Assembly: GCA_903926695.1 (NCBI GenBank) | Contig: CAIYKK010000191.1 | Location: 1 to 11,583 of the forward strand | DNA length: 11,583 nt | Source: an uncultured Burkholderiales bacterium | Lineage (GTDB): Bacteria; Pseudomonadota; Gammaproteobacteria; Burkholderiales; Burkholderiaceae_C | Reading direction: 5' to 3' | In this document: one piece after another, positions 1 through 6,008 of the stretch | Numbering within the stretch: the stretch's first letter is position 1 | Layout: each line of letters starts with the position of its first letter | Translations under genes and position numbers: made by a program | Notes under the pieces: generated by a model | Seen by the model: only the letters and a program-made list of their open reading frames with translations | Databases searched by the model: none | What the model was told of the DNA's origin: nothing

Positions 1-2
1 AA

Positions 3-78
3 TGGTGCCGCTTGTCGGAATCGAACTGACGACCTACCGCTTACAAGGCGGTTGCTCTACCAACTGAGCTAAAGCGGC
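3..78 (-). tRNA. tRNA-Thr (anticodon TGT)
   Basis: Read on the minus strand this is a complete 76-nt cloverleaf. It has a 7-bp acceptor stem (GCCGCTT with AAGCGGC), a D-arm with AGTTGGTAGA, a 5-bp anticodon stem ACCGC/GCGGT closing the loop CTTGTAA (anticodon TGT, threonine), a T-loop TTCGATT and a genome-encoded CCA. The T-stem has one A-C mismatch, which I also recall from E. coli tRNA-Thr(TGT), so it is not a defect. It lies 12 nt downstream of the sspB stop codon on the same strand and may be processed from a shared transcript. Its 3' end is 2 nt from the window edge, so whatever follows is unseen. Confidence 0.97.
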
Positions 79-90
79 AAAACCAGTATT

Positions 91-633
91 CTACTTCACC
101 CGCTTGAGCGACGGCCGTGGGCGCAGCGGCGGATTTGGCGGTTCGGGTGTGTCCGTATCAAGCGCGTCGGCCTGCGGCGCGCTTTCGACCAGCTGCATGA
201 TTTTGCTTTCAGTCGGCTCGGCGGCGGTTGCCAGCGCATCCAGTTCAGTCTCCGGCAGCGCCGAAAAGCTGAAGTCCGGCCCGGCGCCGTCCTCGGCAGA
301 AACATCGTCCGAAGCGCTCTCCAGCGGAAATGCCATGCCCTGCCCATTTTCGCGGGCGTAGATGGCAATCACATGGCTGATAGGCACGAGGATTTCCCGC
401 GCCTTGCCGCCAAACCGGGCCTTGAACTCGATGAACTCGTTGCCCAGCGTCAGGGCGCTGGTCGCGTCAAAGCCGATGTTGAGCACGATCTCGTTGTTCT
501 TGATGTACTCGCGCGGCACCTGCACGGTTTCATCCACCGCCACGGCCAGGTAGGGGGTGAAACCATTGTCGGTACACCACTCGTACAGGGCGCGGATCAG
601 GTAAGGACGGGTCGAAGTAGTGGGCGCGTTCAT
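91..633 (-). CDS. sspB: ClpXP protease specificity-enhancing factor SspB
   Basis: SspB is the cytoplasmic adaptor that delivers ssrA-tagged and some other substrates to the ClpXP protease. The 180-residue product has the expected three parts. There is a folded substrate-binding domain at about residues 8-105 (containing RPYLIRALYEWC, GFTPYLAVAVDE, and LVPISHVIAIYARENGQGM). An acidic, Pro/Ala-rich flexible linker follows at about 106-170. The short basic C-terminal tail ends in LKRVK and resembles the ClpX-binding (XB) tail of E. coli SspB. The ATG at 633 is the natural start, although the ribosome binding site is weak, so coupling to sspA is plausible. It lies 43 nt after sspA, the usual partner, and 12 nt before tRNA-Thr. 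Nothing looks broken. Confidence 0.95.
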   Translation of the reverse strand: MNAPTTSTRPYLIRALYEWCTDNGFTPYLAVAVDETVQVPREYIKNNEIVLNIGFDATSALTLGNEFIEFKARFGGKAREILVPISHVIAIYARENGQGMAFPLESASDDVSAEDGAGPDFSFSALPETELDALATAAEPTESKIMQLVESAPQADALDTDTPEPPNPPLRPRPSLKRVK

Positions 634-676
634 GAGTTAAGCCAGTTTGCTTGAGGGGCCGGGATCAAGGCGGCAA

Positions 677-1288
677 TTACTTGCGCATGACCTTTTCAGA
701 AGGCGTCAACGCTTCGATATAGGCCGGGCGCGAGAAGATGCGTTCGGCGTACTTGAGCAGCGGCGCGGCGTTTTTCGACAGGTCGATGCCGTAGTAATCC
801 AGGCGCCAGAGCAGCGGCGCAATCGCCACGTCGAGCATGGAAAAGCTATCGCCCAGCATGAATTTGTTTTTCAGGAAAATCGGTGCCAGCTGCGTCAGGC
901 GGTCGCGGATGTGGGCGCGGGATTTTTCCAGCGCTTTTTCGTTGCCCTTGGAGGCGCGGAACTCCAGCGCGCTGACGTGAACGAACAGCTCTTTTTCAAA
1001 GTTGAGCAGAAACAGGCGCACGCGGGCGCGGTCCACCGGATCGCCGGGCATGAGCTGGGGATGGGGGAACCGCTCGTCGATGTATTCGTTGATGATGTTC
1101 GACTCGTACAGGATCAGGTCGCGCTCGACCAGAATCGGCACTTGGCCATACGGGTTCATCACGCTGATGTCTTCGGGCTTGTTGTACAGATCGACATCGC
1201 GGATTTCAAAATCCATGCCCTTTTCAAACAGGACAAAACGGCAGCGGTGCGAAAAGGGGCAGGTCGTGCCTGAATAAAGAACCATCAT
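677..1288 (-). CDS. sspA: Stringent starvation protein A (SspA), glutathione S-transferase fold
   Basis: SspA is an RNA-polymerase-associated protein of the glutathione S-transferase fold that alters promoter use under starvation and acid stress in gammaproteobacteria. The 203-residue product has an N-terminal thioredoxin-like half at about 1-78 and an all-helical C-terminal half. The conserved Pro-His-Pro surface motif of SspA is present at residues 75-77. Two cysteines form a C-x5-C motif at C10 and C16 (CPFSHRC), giving a glutaredoxin-like look. Two ATGs stand in tandem at 1288 and 1285. AGGAG at 1302-1298 is 9 nt before the first, so I chose 1288. It is followed by sspB. A terminator-like hairpin sits immediately upstream of the ribosome binding site (separate entry), which bears on how the gene is expressed. 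Confidence 0.93.
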   Translation of the reverse strand: MMVLYSGTTCPFSHRCRFVLFEKGMDFEIRDVDLYNKPEDISVMNPYGQVPILVERDLILYESNIINEYIDERFPHPQLMPGDPVDRARVRLFLLNFEKELFVHVSALEFRASKGNEKALEKSRAHIRDRLTQLAPIFLKNKFMLGDSFSMLDVAIAPLLWRLDYYGIDLSKNAAPLLKYAERIFSRPAYIEALTPSEKVMRK

Positions 1289-1300
1289 GATTCGGGTCTC

Positions 1301-1351
1301 CTAAAACAAAAGAGTGGAGGCTAAGATTTTGAACCTTAGAGCCATCCACTC
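1301..1351 (-). terminator. Rho-independent terminator hairpin after petC, touching the sspA ribosome binding site
   Basis: On the minus strand the arms GAGTGGA and TCCACTC (1345-1351 and 1312-1318) pair perfectly. They continue inward through CC/GG and CTAAG/CTTAG with small bulges around a 9-nt loop at 1326-1334. The run TTTTGTTTT follows at once (1311-1303). This is a textbook intrinsic terminator for petABC. The T-run ends one base before the AGGAG ribosome binding site of sspA at 1302-1298, so sspA transcripts starting further upstream must read through it. Confidence 0.85.
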
Positions 1352-1404
1352 CGAAGATGCCGGTTGCGCCGGGGCAGGGCCACGGCGCATGGGTCGGCAA
1401 GAAA

Positions 1405-2139
1405 TTACTTGACGTCTTTCCAGAACGCCGCATTCAGGCGCGAGGAGACAAAGGTCAAACCGAGAAGGAAAATCAAGACCCACACACCGATGCGTACACG
1501 GGTGTTTTGGACCGGCTCAGCCATCCATTGCAGGTAGCCGACGAGATCGCCCACAGCCTCATCGTACTCCAGTGGCGACATGCTGCCTGGCGTGATCTGC
1601 TTCCACTCGGTCACGGCATGGTGTTCATTAAATACAGGTTCGCGCACGCCTTGCAACTCCCACAGCGCATGCGGCATGGCAATGTTGGGGAAAGCCAGGT
1701 TGTTCCAGCCGGTAGCTTTAGTCTCGTCGCGGTAGAAGGTCCGCATGTAGGTGTAGAGGTAATCGGCACCGGTGCCGCCAGCGCCAGCGCGCGAACGGGC
1801 AATCACCGTCAGGTCGGGCGGTGTGGCGCCGAACCAAGCTTTGGCCTGTATCGGATCAATCGCGGACTTCATGGTATCACCCACCTTGTCGGTGGTGAAG
1901 AGCAGGTTGTCCTTGATCTGCTGCTCGGTCAGGCCGATGTCCCTCAAGCGGTTAAAGCGCATGAAGGCCGCCGAGTGGCAGTTCAGGCAGTAGTTGACAA
2001 ACAGCTTGGCGCCGTTTTGCAGGGCTCCCATGTCGTTGATTTTGTTGGGCGCTTTATCCCAGGCGAGGCCGCCGGTGTTGGCCTGTGCGCCAGCGATCAG
2101 ACCGACCGCAGTAATCAGGGCGAGGATGATTTTTTTCAT
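1405..2139 (-). CDS. petC: Cytochrome c1, ubiquinol-cytochrome c reductase
   Basis: This is the membrane-anchored c-type haem subunit of the cytochrome bc1 complex, passing electrons from the Rieske protein to soluble cytochrome c in the periplasm. The 244-residue product has a Sec signal peptide at about 1-20 (cleavage after AQA is likely). The haem-binding motif CLNCH is at 51-55 (C51, C54, H55), and the probable axial Met is M155 in PNIAMPHALW. One C-terminal anchoring helix lies at about 217-236, followed by a basic tail. The start at 2139 has GGAG about 9 nt upstream. It lies 16 nt after petB in the operon petA-petB-petC and is followed by a strong terminator. The protein is full length and intact. 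Confidence 0.95.
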   Translation of the reverse strand: MKKIILALITAVGLIAGAQANTGGLAWDKAPNKINDMGALQNGAKLFVNYCLNCHSAAFMRFNRLRDIGLTEQQIKDNLLFTTDKVGDTMKSAIDPIQAKAWFGATPPDLTVIARSRAGAGGTGADYLYTYMRTFYRDETKATGWNNLAFPNIAMPHALWELQGVREPVFNEHHAVTEWKQITPGSMSPLEYDEAVGDLVGYLQWMAEPVQNTRVRIGVWVLIFLLGLTFVSSRLNAAFWKDVK

Positions 2140-2155
2140 GTTGTATATCTCCAGC

Positions 2156-3565
2156 TCAGTGTGCGGTAAACGTCACGCGGTCAGGAACGCGCTTAAACGT
2201 ACCCAAGCGGCTCCACCAAGGCATCAGAATGAAGAAGCCGAAGTAGAACAAAGTGCCCAGTTGCGACACATAACCACCCAACGCAGAAGGTGGCTGCACG
2301 CCCAGGTAACCCAGGATCAGAAAATTGATCACAAAAACCGTGTACAGGTACTTGTTCCAGGTAGGACGGTAGCGAATCGACTTGACTTCACTCTTGTCCA
2401 GCCAAGGCAGGCCAAACAGGATGACAACCGCGCCGCCCATCGCAACCACGCCCCAGAACTTGGCATCGATCAGCAGCATCGCGCCGACCACCACCACAGC
2501 GCCGCCCAGAATGACAGGCTTGAGCAGCGCAGGCATCTTGACCTTGGCCACGGCCAGCAGGGAGCCGCCCAGCACGCAGGCCATCAGCACATACATCATG
2601 TCGCCGGTGATAGCGCGCAGCATCGAGTAGAAAGGCGTGAAATACCAGACCGGTGCGATGTGCAAAGGCGTTTTCAGTGAATCGGCGGGGATGAAGTTGT
2701 TGTACTCCAGGAAGTAACCGCCAAACTCAGGCGCGAAAAAGATCACCGACGAGAAGATCATCAGAAACACGCTGACGCCGAAAATATCATGCACCGTGTA
2801 GTACGGGTGGAAGGGAATCGCGTCGAGCGGATGACCATTGGCATCGCGCGGCGCATTCGGACCCTTGACTTCAACACCATCCGGGTTGTTCGAGCCAACT
2901 TCGTGCAGCGCAATGATGTGTGCAACAACCAGACCCAGCAGCACCAGCGGCACAGCAATGACGTGGAAGGCAAAGAAGCGGTTCAGCGTTGCGTCGCCGA
3001 CCACGTAGTCGCCGCGAATCAGCAGCGCCAGATCAGGACCAATGAAGGGAATGGCAGCAAACAGATTCACGATAACCTGAGCGCCCCAGTAGCTCATCTG
3101 GCCCCAAGGCAGCAGGTAGCCCATGAAGGCTTCGGCCATCAGCGCCAGGAAAATCGCACAGCCAAACACCCAGATCAGCTCGCGCGGCTTGCGGTAGCTG
3201 CCGTACATCAGGCCACGGAACATGTGCAGATAAACCACAACGAAGAAAGCCGAAGCGCCGGTGGAGTGCATGTAGCGAATCAGCCAGCCCCAAGGCACGT
3301 CGCGCATGATGTACTCGACCGAGCCGAAAGCCAGCGAGGCTTCGGGCTTGTAGTTCATCGTCAGGAAAATGCCGGTGAGTATCTGGATGACCAGAACCAG
3401 CAACGACAGCGAGCCGAAGATGTACCAGAAGTTGAAATTTTTCGGCGCGTAGTACTCGCTCATGTGCTCTTTGAAGAGCTTGCTGGCGGGGAAGCGGTTG
3501 TCGAGCCAGTTCAACGCCTGGGCGGCGATGGGGGCATCGGAAGGAAGCTCTTTGAATTCAGCCAT
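2156..3565 (-). CDS. petB: Cytochrome b, ubiquinol-cytochrome c reductase
   Basis: This is the integral-membrane subunit of the bc1 complex, carrying both b haems and the two quinone sites. The 469-residue product has the classic multi-helix core. The haem-ligand histidines are H100 and H114 on helix B (in RYMHSTG and VYLHMFRG) and H201 and H216 on helix D. Extra C-terminal helices extend to about residue 450. The Qo-site motif is PVWY at 305-308 rather than PEWY, and the helix D histidines are 15 apart, against 14 in mitochondrial and alphaproteobacterial cytochrome b. The frame is open back to a TTG at 3610, but the ATG at 3565 has AGGA 6 nt upstream and gives the expected MAEFKELP start, so I use it. 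It lies between petA (106 nt gap) and petC (16 nt gap). Confidence 0.95.
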   Translation of the reverse strand: MAEFKELPSDAPIAAQALNWLDNRFPASKLFKEHMSEYYAPKNFNFWYIFGSLSLLVLVIQILTGIFLTMNYKPEASLAFGSVEYIMRDVPWGWLIRYMHSTGASAFFVVVYLHMFRGLMYGSYRKPRELIWVFGCAIFLALMAEAFMGYLLPWGQMSYWGAQVIVNLFAAIPFIGPDLALLIRGDYVVGDATLNRFFAFHVIAVPLVLLGLVVAHIIALHEVGSNNPDGVEVKGPNAPRDANGHPLDAIPFHPYYTVHDIFGVSVFLMIFSSVIFFAPEFGGYFLEYNNFIPADSLKTPLHIAPVWYFTPFYSMLRAITGDMMYVLMACVLGGSLLAVAKVKMPALLKPVILGGAVVVVGAMLLIDAKFWGVVAMGGAVVILFGLPWLDKSEVKSIRYRPTWNKYLYTVFVINFLILGYLGVQPPSALGGYVSQLGTLFYFGFFILMPWWSRLGTFKRVPDRVTFTAH

Positions 3566-3671
3566 AACTGATCCTGGTTGGGTGTTTTTTTTGACCAGCG
3601 CTGCAGACAATGCCCGAACGGCAGGATATCAAGCGCTGACGACAAAGTCTTGGGAAGGAATGAGCGTGCCC

Positions 3672-4298
3672 TCAGGCCTTTTTGTCTTCCCCAATCAGCA
3701 GCTTGGTGTCCGACAGGTAGAAGTGTGGGGGAACTGGCAGGTTGTCTGGCGCAGGCTTGTTTTTGTAAACACGTCCGGCCATGTCAAAGGTGGAGCCGTG
3801 GCATGGGCAAAGGAAGCCGCCCGCCCAGTCATTCGGCAGCGAAGGCTGCGCACCAGTCTGGAATTTTTCCGAAGGCGAACAACCCAGATGGGTGCAGATG
3901 CCCACAACCACCAGCACTTCAGGCTTGATGGAGCGGCCTTCATTGCGAGCGTAGGCGGGGGTGAATTCATCGGGCTTGCGCTCGGATTTCGGATCAGCCA
4001 GCAAATTGTCGAGCTTTGAAAGCCCGGCAAGCTGCTCGGGTGTGCGGCGCACGATCCAAACCGGCTTGCCGCGCCATTCGACCGTCATTTTTTCGCCGGG
4101 TTTGATGGCTGAAATATCAACTTCGACGGCGGCGCCAGCCGCCTTGGCTCGTTCTGAGGGCTGAAAGGTGCTGACAAAAGGAACGGCTACCGCCGCCATG
4201 CCTGCTCCGCCCACGGCGCAGGTGGCGACGATCCAATTTCTTTTATCTTTATCGACGGACGCGCCATGAGGCACATCAATTACGCTTGCTTGGGTCAT
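3672..4298 (-). CDS. petA: Rieske iron-sulfur subunit of ubiquinol-cytochrome c reductase
   Basis: This is the high-potential [2Fe-2S] subunit of the bc1 complex, taking the first electron from quinol at the Qo site. The 208-residue product has an N-terminal membrane anchor at about 21-44 and a C-terminal Rieske domain. Both cluster motifs are intact: CTHLGC at 135-140 (ligands C135, H137) and CPCHGS at 164-169 (ligands C164, H167). C140 and C166 are positioned for the stabilising disulfide. The residues before the anchor are KRNW (K19-R20), a Lys-Arg form of the twin-arginine Tat signal. AAGGA about 6 nt before the ATG supports the start. It is first in petABC, behind a good promoter, and divergent from mscL. 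Confidence 0.96.
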   Translation of the reverse strand: MTQASVIDVPHGASVDKDKRNWIVATCAVGGAGMAAVAVPFVSTFQPSERAKAAGAAVEVDISAIKPGEKMTVEWRGKPVWIVRRTPEQLAGLSKLDNLLADPKSERKPDEFTPAYARNEGRSIKPEVLVVVGICTHLGCSPSEKFQTGAQPSLPNDWAGGFLCPCHGSTFDMAGRVYKNKPAPDNLPVPPHFYLSDTKLLIGEDKKA

Positions 4299-4336
4299 GA
4301 AAGTCCTTCAAGAACTGGCTTGAAAAAGGCATAGTG

Positions 4337-4348
4337 GGGGTCAACCCC
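4337..4348. promoter_or_regulatory. Small dyad over the predicted petA transcription start (possible operator)
   Basis: The 12-mer GGGGTCAACCCC has two 5-bp complementary arms around two central bases. It overlaps the expected start of petA transcription, 2 bp downstream of the -10 box at 4351-4356. Binding here would block the promoter. No regulator can be named, and a short GC-rich dyad may be chance. Confidence 0.25.
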
Positions 4349-4350
4349 TA

Positions 4351-4380
4351 ATTGTAGCGGAGCGTAAAGGGTCTTTTCAA
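4351..4380 (-). promoter_or_regulatory. Sigma70-type promoter of petABC
   Basis: On the minus strand a -35 box TTGAAA (4380-4375) is followed by an 18-bp spacer and a -10 box TACAAT (4356-4351), each one mismatch from consensus or close to it. Transcription would start near 4344, leaving a leader of about 46 nt before the petA ATG. The position upstream of a three-gene respiratory operon fits. No start-site mapping is available. Confidence 0.6.
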
Positions 4381-4413
4381 GGCTGCGCACGGGATTAGGC
4401 CTGTGCGCAGCCT
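4380..4413. repeat. Perfect 11-bp inverted repeat between the petA and mscL promoters
   Basis: GGCTGCGCAC at 4381-4390 and GTGCGCAGCC at 4403-4412 are exact reverse complements separated by 12 nt. The next outer pair (A4380, T4413) also matches. Arm centres are 22 bp apart, about two helical turns. The repeat directly abuts the petA -35 box at 4375-4380. No T-run follows on either strand, so it is not a normal terminator. It could be an operator for a dimeric regulator or a cruciform-prone spacer between divergent genes. Confidence 0.55.
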
Positions 4414-4509
4414 GTCAGCACATCTGCACGCTTCGGGGCTCAGCCCCCATAATTGCAGGCTTTCAGCCCTCACGCCAGCTTGGCGCACCCTCAAACAACA
4501 GGAAAATTC

Positions 4510-4944
4510 ATGGGAGTCATCCAGGAATTCAAAGAATTCGCGGTCAAAGGCAATGTGATTGATCTGGCCGTCGGCGTGATCATTGGCGGCGCTTTTGGCA
4601 AGATTGTCGAGTCAGTGGTCGCGGACCTGATCATGCCTATCGTCGGTGCGGTGATCGGCAAGCTGGACTTTTCGAGCCTGTTTCTGGTGCTCGGCAACGT
4701 GCCGCTGGGCACGGCAACGACGCTCGATGCGCTGAAAAAAGCTGGTGTGCCGGTGTTTGCTTATGGTAACTTCATCACGGTGGCGGTGAACTTTGCCATT
4801 TTGGCCTTCATCATTTTTCTGATGGTCAAGCAAATCAACCGGCTCAAGCGCAAGGAAGCCGCGCCCGCACCTGCAGCCCCTGCTGAGCCCGCCGAAGACA
4901 TCGTGCTGCTGCGCGAGATCCGCGACAGCCTCAAGCGCGGTTAA
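4510..4944 (+). CDS. mscL: Large-conductance mechanosensitive channel MscL
   Basis: MscL forms a homopentameric inner-membrane pore that opens under extreme membrane tension and releases solutes on osmotic downshock. The 144-residue product starts [20 protein letters not shown], matching the family's N-terminal amphipathic helix. TM1 lies at about 16-45 (with [13 protein letters not shown]), a periplasmic loop at about 50-80, TM2 at about 82-106, a basic RLKRK patch at 111-115, an Ala/Pro-rich linker, and the C-terminal helical bundle at about 128-144. The frame is open back to a TTG at 4453, but the ATG at 4510 has AGGA 6 nt upstream and gives the family N-terminus. It diverges from petA, and its stop is only 3 nt from the pdxA stop. 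Its promoter is unclear: CATAAT at 4448-4453 is a weak -10 candidate without a good -35. Confidence 0.96.
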   Translation: MGVIQEFKEFAVKGNVIDLAVGVIIGGAFGKIVESVVADLIMPIVGAVIGKLDFSSLFLVLGNVPLGTATTLDALKKAGVPVFAYGNFITVAVNFAILAFIIFLMVKQINRLKRKEAAPAPAAPAEPAEDIVLLREIRDSLKRG

Positions 4945-4947
4945 ATT

Positions 4948-6006
4948 TCACGCGCCCTGCGGCGCCAGACGGCGGGCCATGCGGATGGCTGCAATCAGGC
5001 TGGAGGCGTCCGCCCGGCCCGTGCCCGCAATGTCAAACGCCGTGCCGTGGTCCGGGCTGGTACGCACCAGCGGCAGGCCGAGCGTAACGTTCACGCCCTG
5101 CTCCACGCCCAGATATTTGACAGGAATCAAACCTTGATCGTGGTACATCGCCACCACCACATCGAACTCGCCGGGCTTACCCTGCGCATTGCGCGCCCGC
5201 ATGAACACCGTGTCCGGCGCAAACGGCCCTTGCACGTTCAACCCCTCGGCCAGAGCGGCGGCAATCGCCGGGGCAATGATGGCGTGCTCTTCGCTGCCAA
5301 ACAGCCCGCCCTCCCCGGCATGCGGGTTCAGGCCCGCCACCGCAATGCGCGGCGCCCAGCCCAAACTCGCGCCAACCGCCTGGTGCGTGATGCGCAGCGT
5401 TTGCAGCACGTTGTCAAACGTTACCGCCTCAATGGCGCGGCGCAGCGACATGTGAATGCTGACCAGCACGATTTTCAGTTCGTCGTTGGCCAGCATCATG
5501 CGCACCGGCACCTCGCTGACGGGCTTGCCCAGATGCGCGGCAGCTTCAGCCTGCAGCATTTCGGTGTGGCCCGGAAAGCTGGCCGCCCAGCCGCCAGCCG
5601 TTGCCAGCGCCTCCTTGTGAATCGGTGCCGTAACCATCGCCAAAGCCTCCCCGGCAAGCACGGCGCGGGCAGCCCAGACAATGCAATCAGCCGCTGCCTG
5701 TCCGGCCTGCGCATTGATCTGGCCATACGGAACCAGCGCTGGCAGATTGCACGACTGCAAGACACCGATGCAGTTGGGCGGCAAGCCGGCGGCGTCGGCT
5801 ACAGAGCCGATCTGCGCCACCGGCCAGGCCAGCGTGCCAGCGGTGGCGGCTGTCAGCGCGGCGGCGCGGCGCAGTGTGGCCACATCACCCGCCACCACGC
5901 AGCCCGCCAGATCAGCCGGTGACTCACGAAAAGCCTTGGCAATGATTTCCGGGCCGATACCGGCCGCGTCGCCCATCGTGATGAGCAAAGGTTTGGGTTG
6001 ATTCAT
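4948..6006 (-). CDS. pdxA: PdxA-family 4-hydroxythreonine-4-phosphate dehydrogenase
   Basis: PdxA oxidises 4-phosphohydroxy-L-threonine with NAD(P)+ in the DXP-dependent route to pyridoxal phosphate. The 352-residue product has the family motifs in order: GDAAGIGPE at 12-20, PGHTEM at 145-150, and the three probable divalent-metal histidines H185 (IHMSL), H229 (GLNPHAGEGG) and H289 (AMYHDQG). LGLPLVRTSPDHGTAFDIAG follows at 309-328. It is slightly longer than E. coli PdxA (329), with extra residues around 273-282. The family contains paralogues (PdxA2 type) acting on other phosphorylated 4-carbon acids. The neighbours here are nif3-like and mscL rather than surA/ksgA, so the exact substrate is less sure than the family. 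The ATG is 2 nt after the nif3-like stop, suggesting translational coupling. Confidence 0.87.
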   Translation of the reverse strand: MNQPKPLLITMGDAAGIGPEIIAKAFRESPADLAGCVVAGDVATLRRAAALTAATAGTLAWPVAQIGSVADAAGLPPNCIGVLQSCNLPALVPYGQINAQAGQAAADCIVWAARAVLAGEALAMVTAPIHKEALATAGGWAASFPGHTEMLQAEAAAHLGKPVSEVPVRMMLANDELKIVLVSIHMSLRRAIEAVTFDNVLQTLRITHQAVGASLGWAPRIAVAGLNPHAGEGGLFGSEEHAIIAPAIAAALAEGLNVQGPFAPDTVFMRARNAQGKPGEFDVVVAMYHDQGLIPVKYLGVEQGVNVTLGLPLVRTSPDHGTAFDIAGTGRADASSLIAAIRMARRLAPQGA

Positions 6007-6008
6007 GG

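Noticed and set aside
8..30. A-C mismatch in the tRNA-Thr T-stem as a sign of a decayed tRNA
   Set aside because: I recall the same mismatch in E. coli tRNA-Thr(TGT); all other stems, the loops and the CCA are intact.
1357..2169. 270-codon plus-strand open frame opposite petC
   Set aside because: It mirrors a complete cytochrome c1 gene with signal peptide and haem motif, so the plus-strand reading is a shadow.
2789..3571. 260-codon plus-strand open frame opposite petB
   Set aside because: It is antisense to cytochrome b, low-complexity (Arg/Gln/His/Val), and has no recognisable domain or ribosome binding site.
3583..3592. T8 run on the plus strand before petB, considered as a terminator
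   Set aside because: Nothing is transcribed on the plus strand here; on the transcribed strand it is an A-run, and the nearby CAGCGCT/AGCGCTG arms enclose a 27-nt loop.
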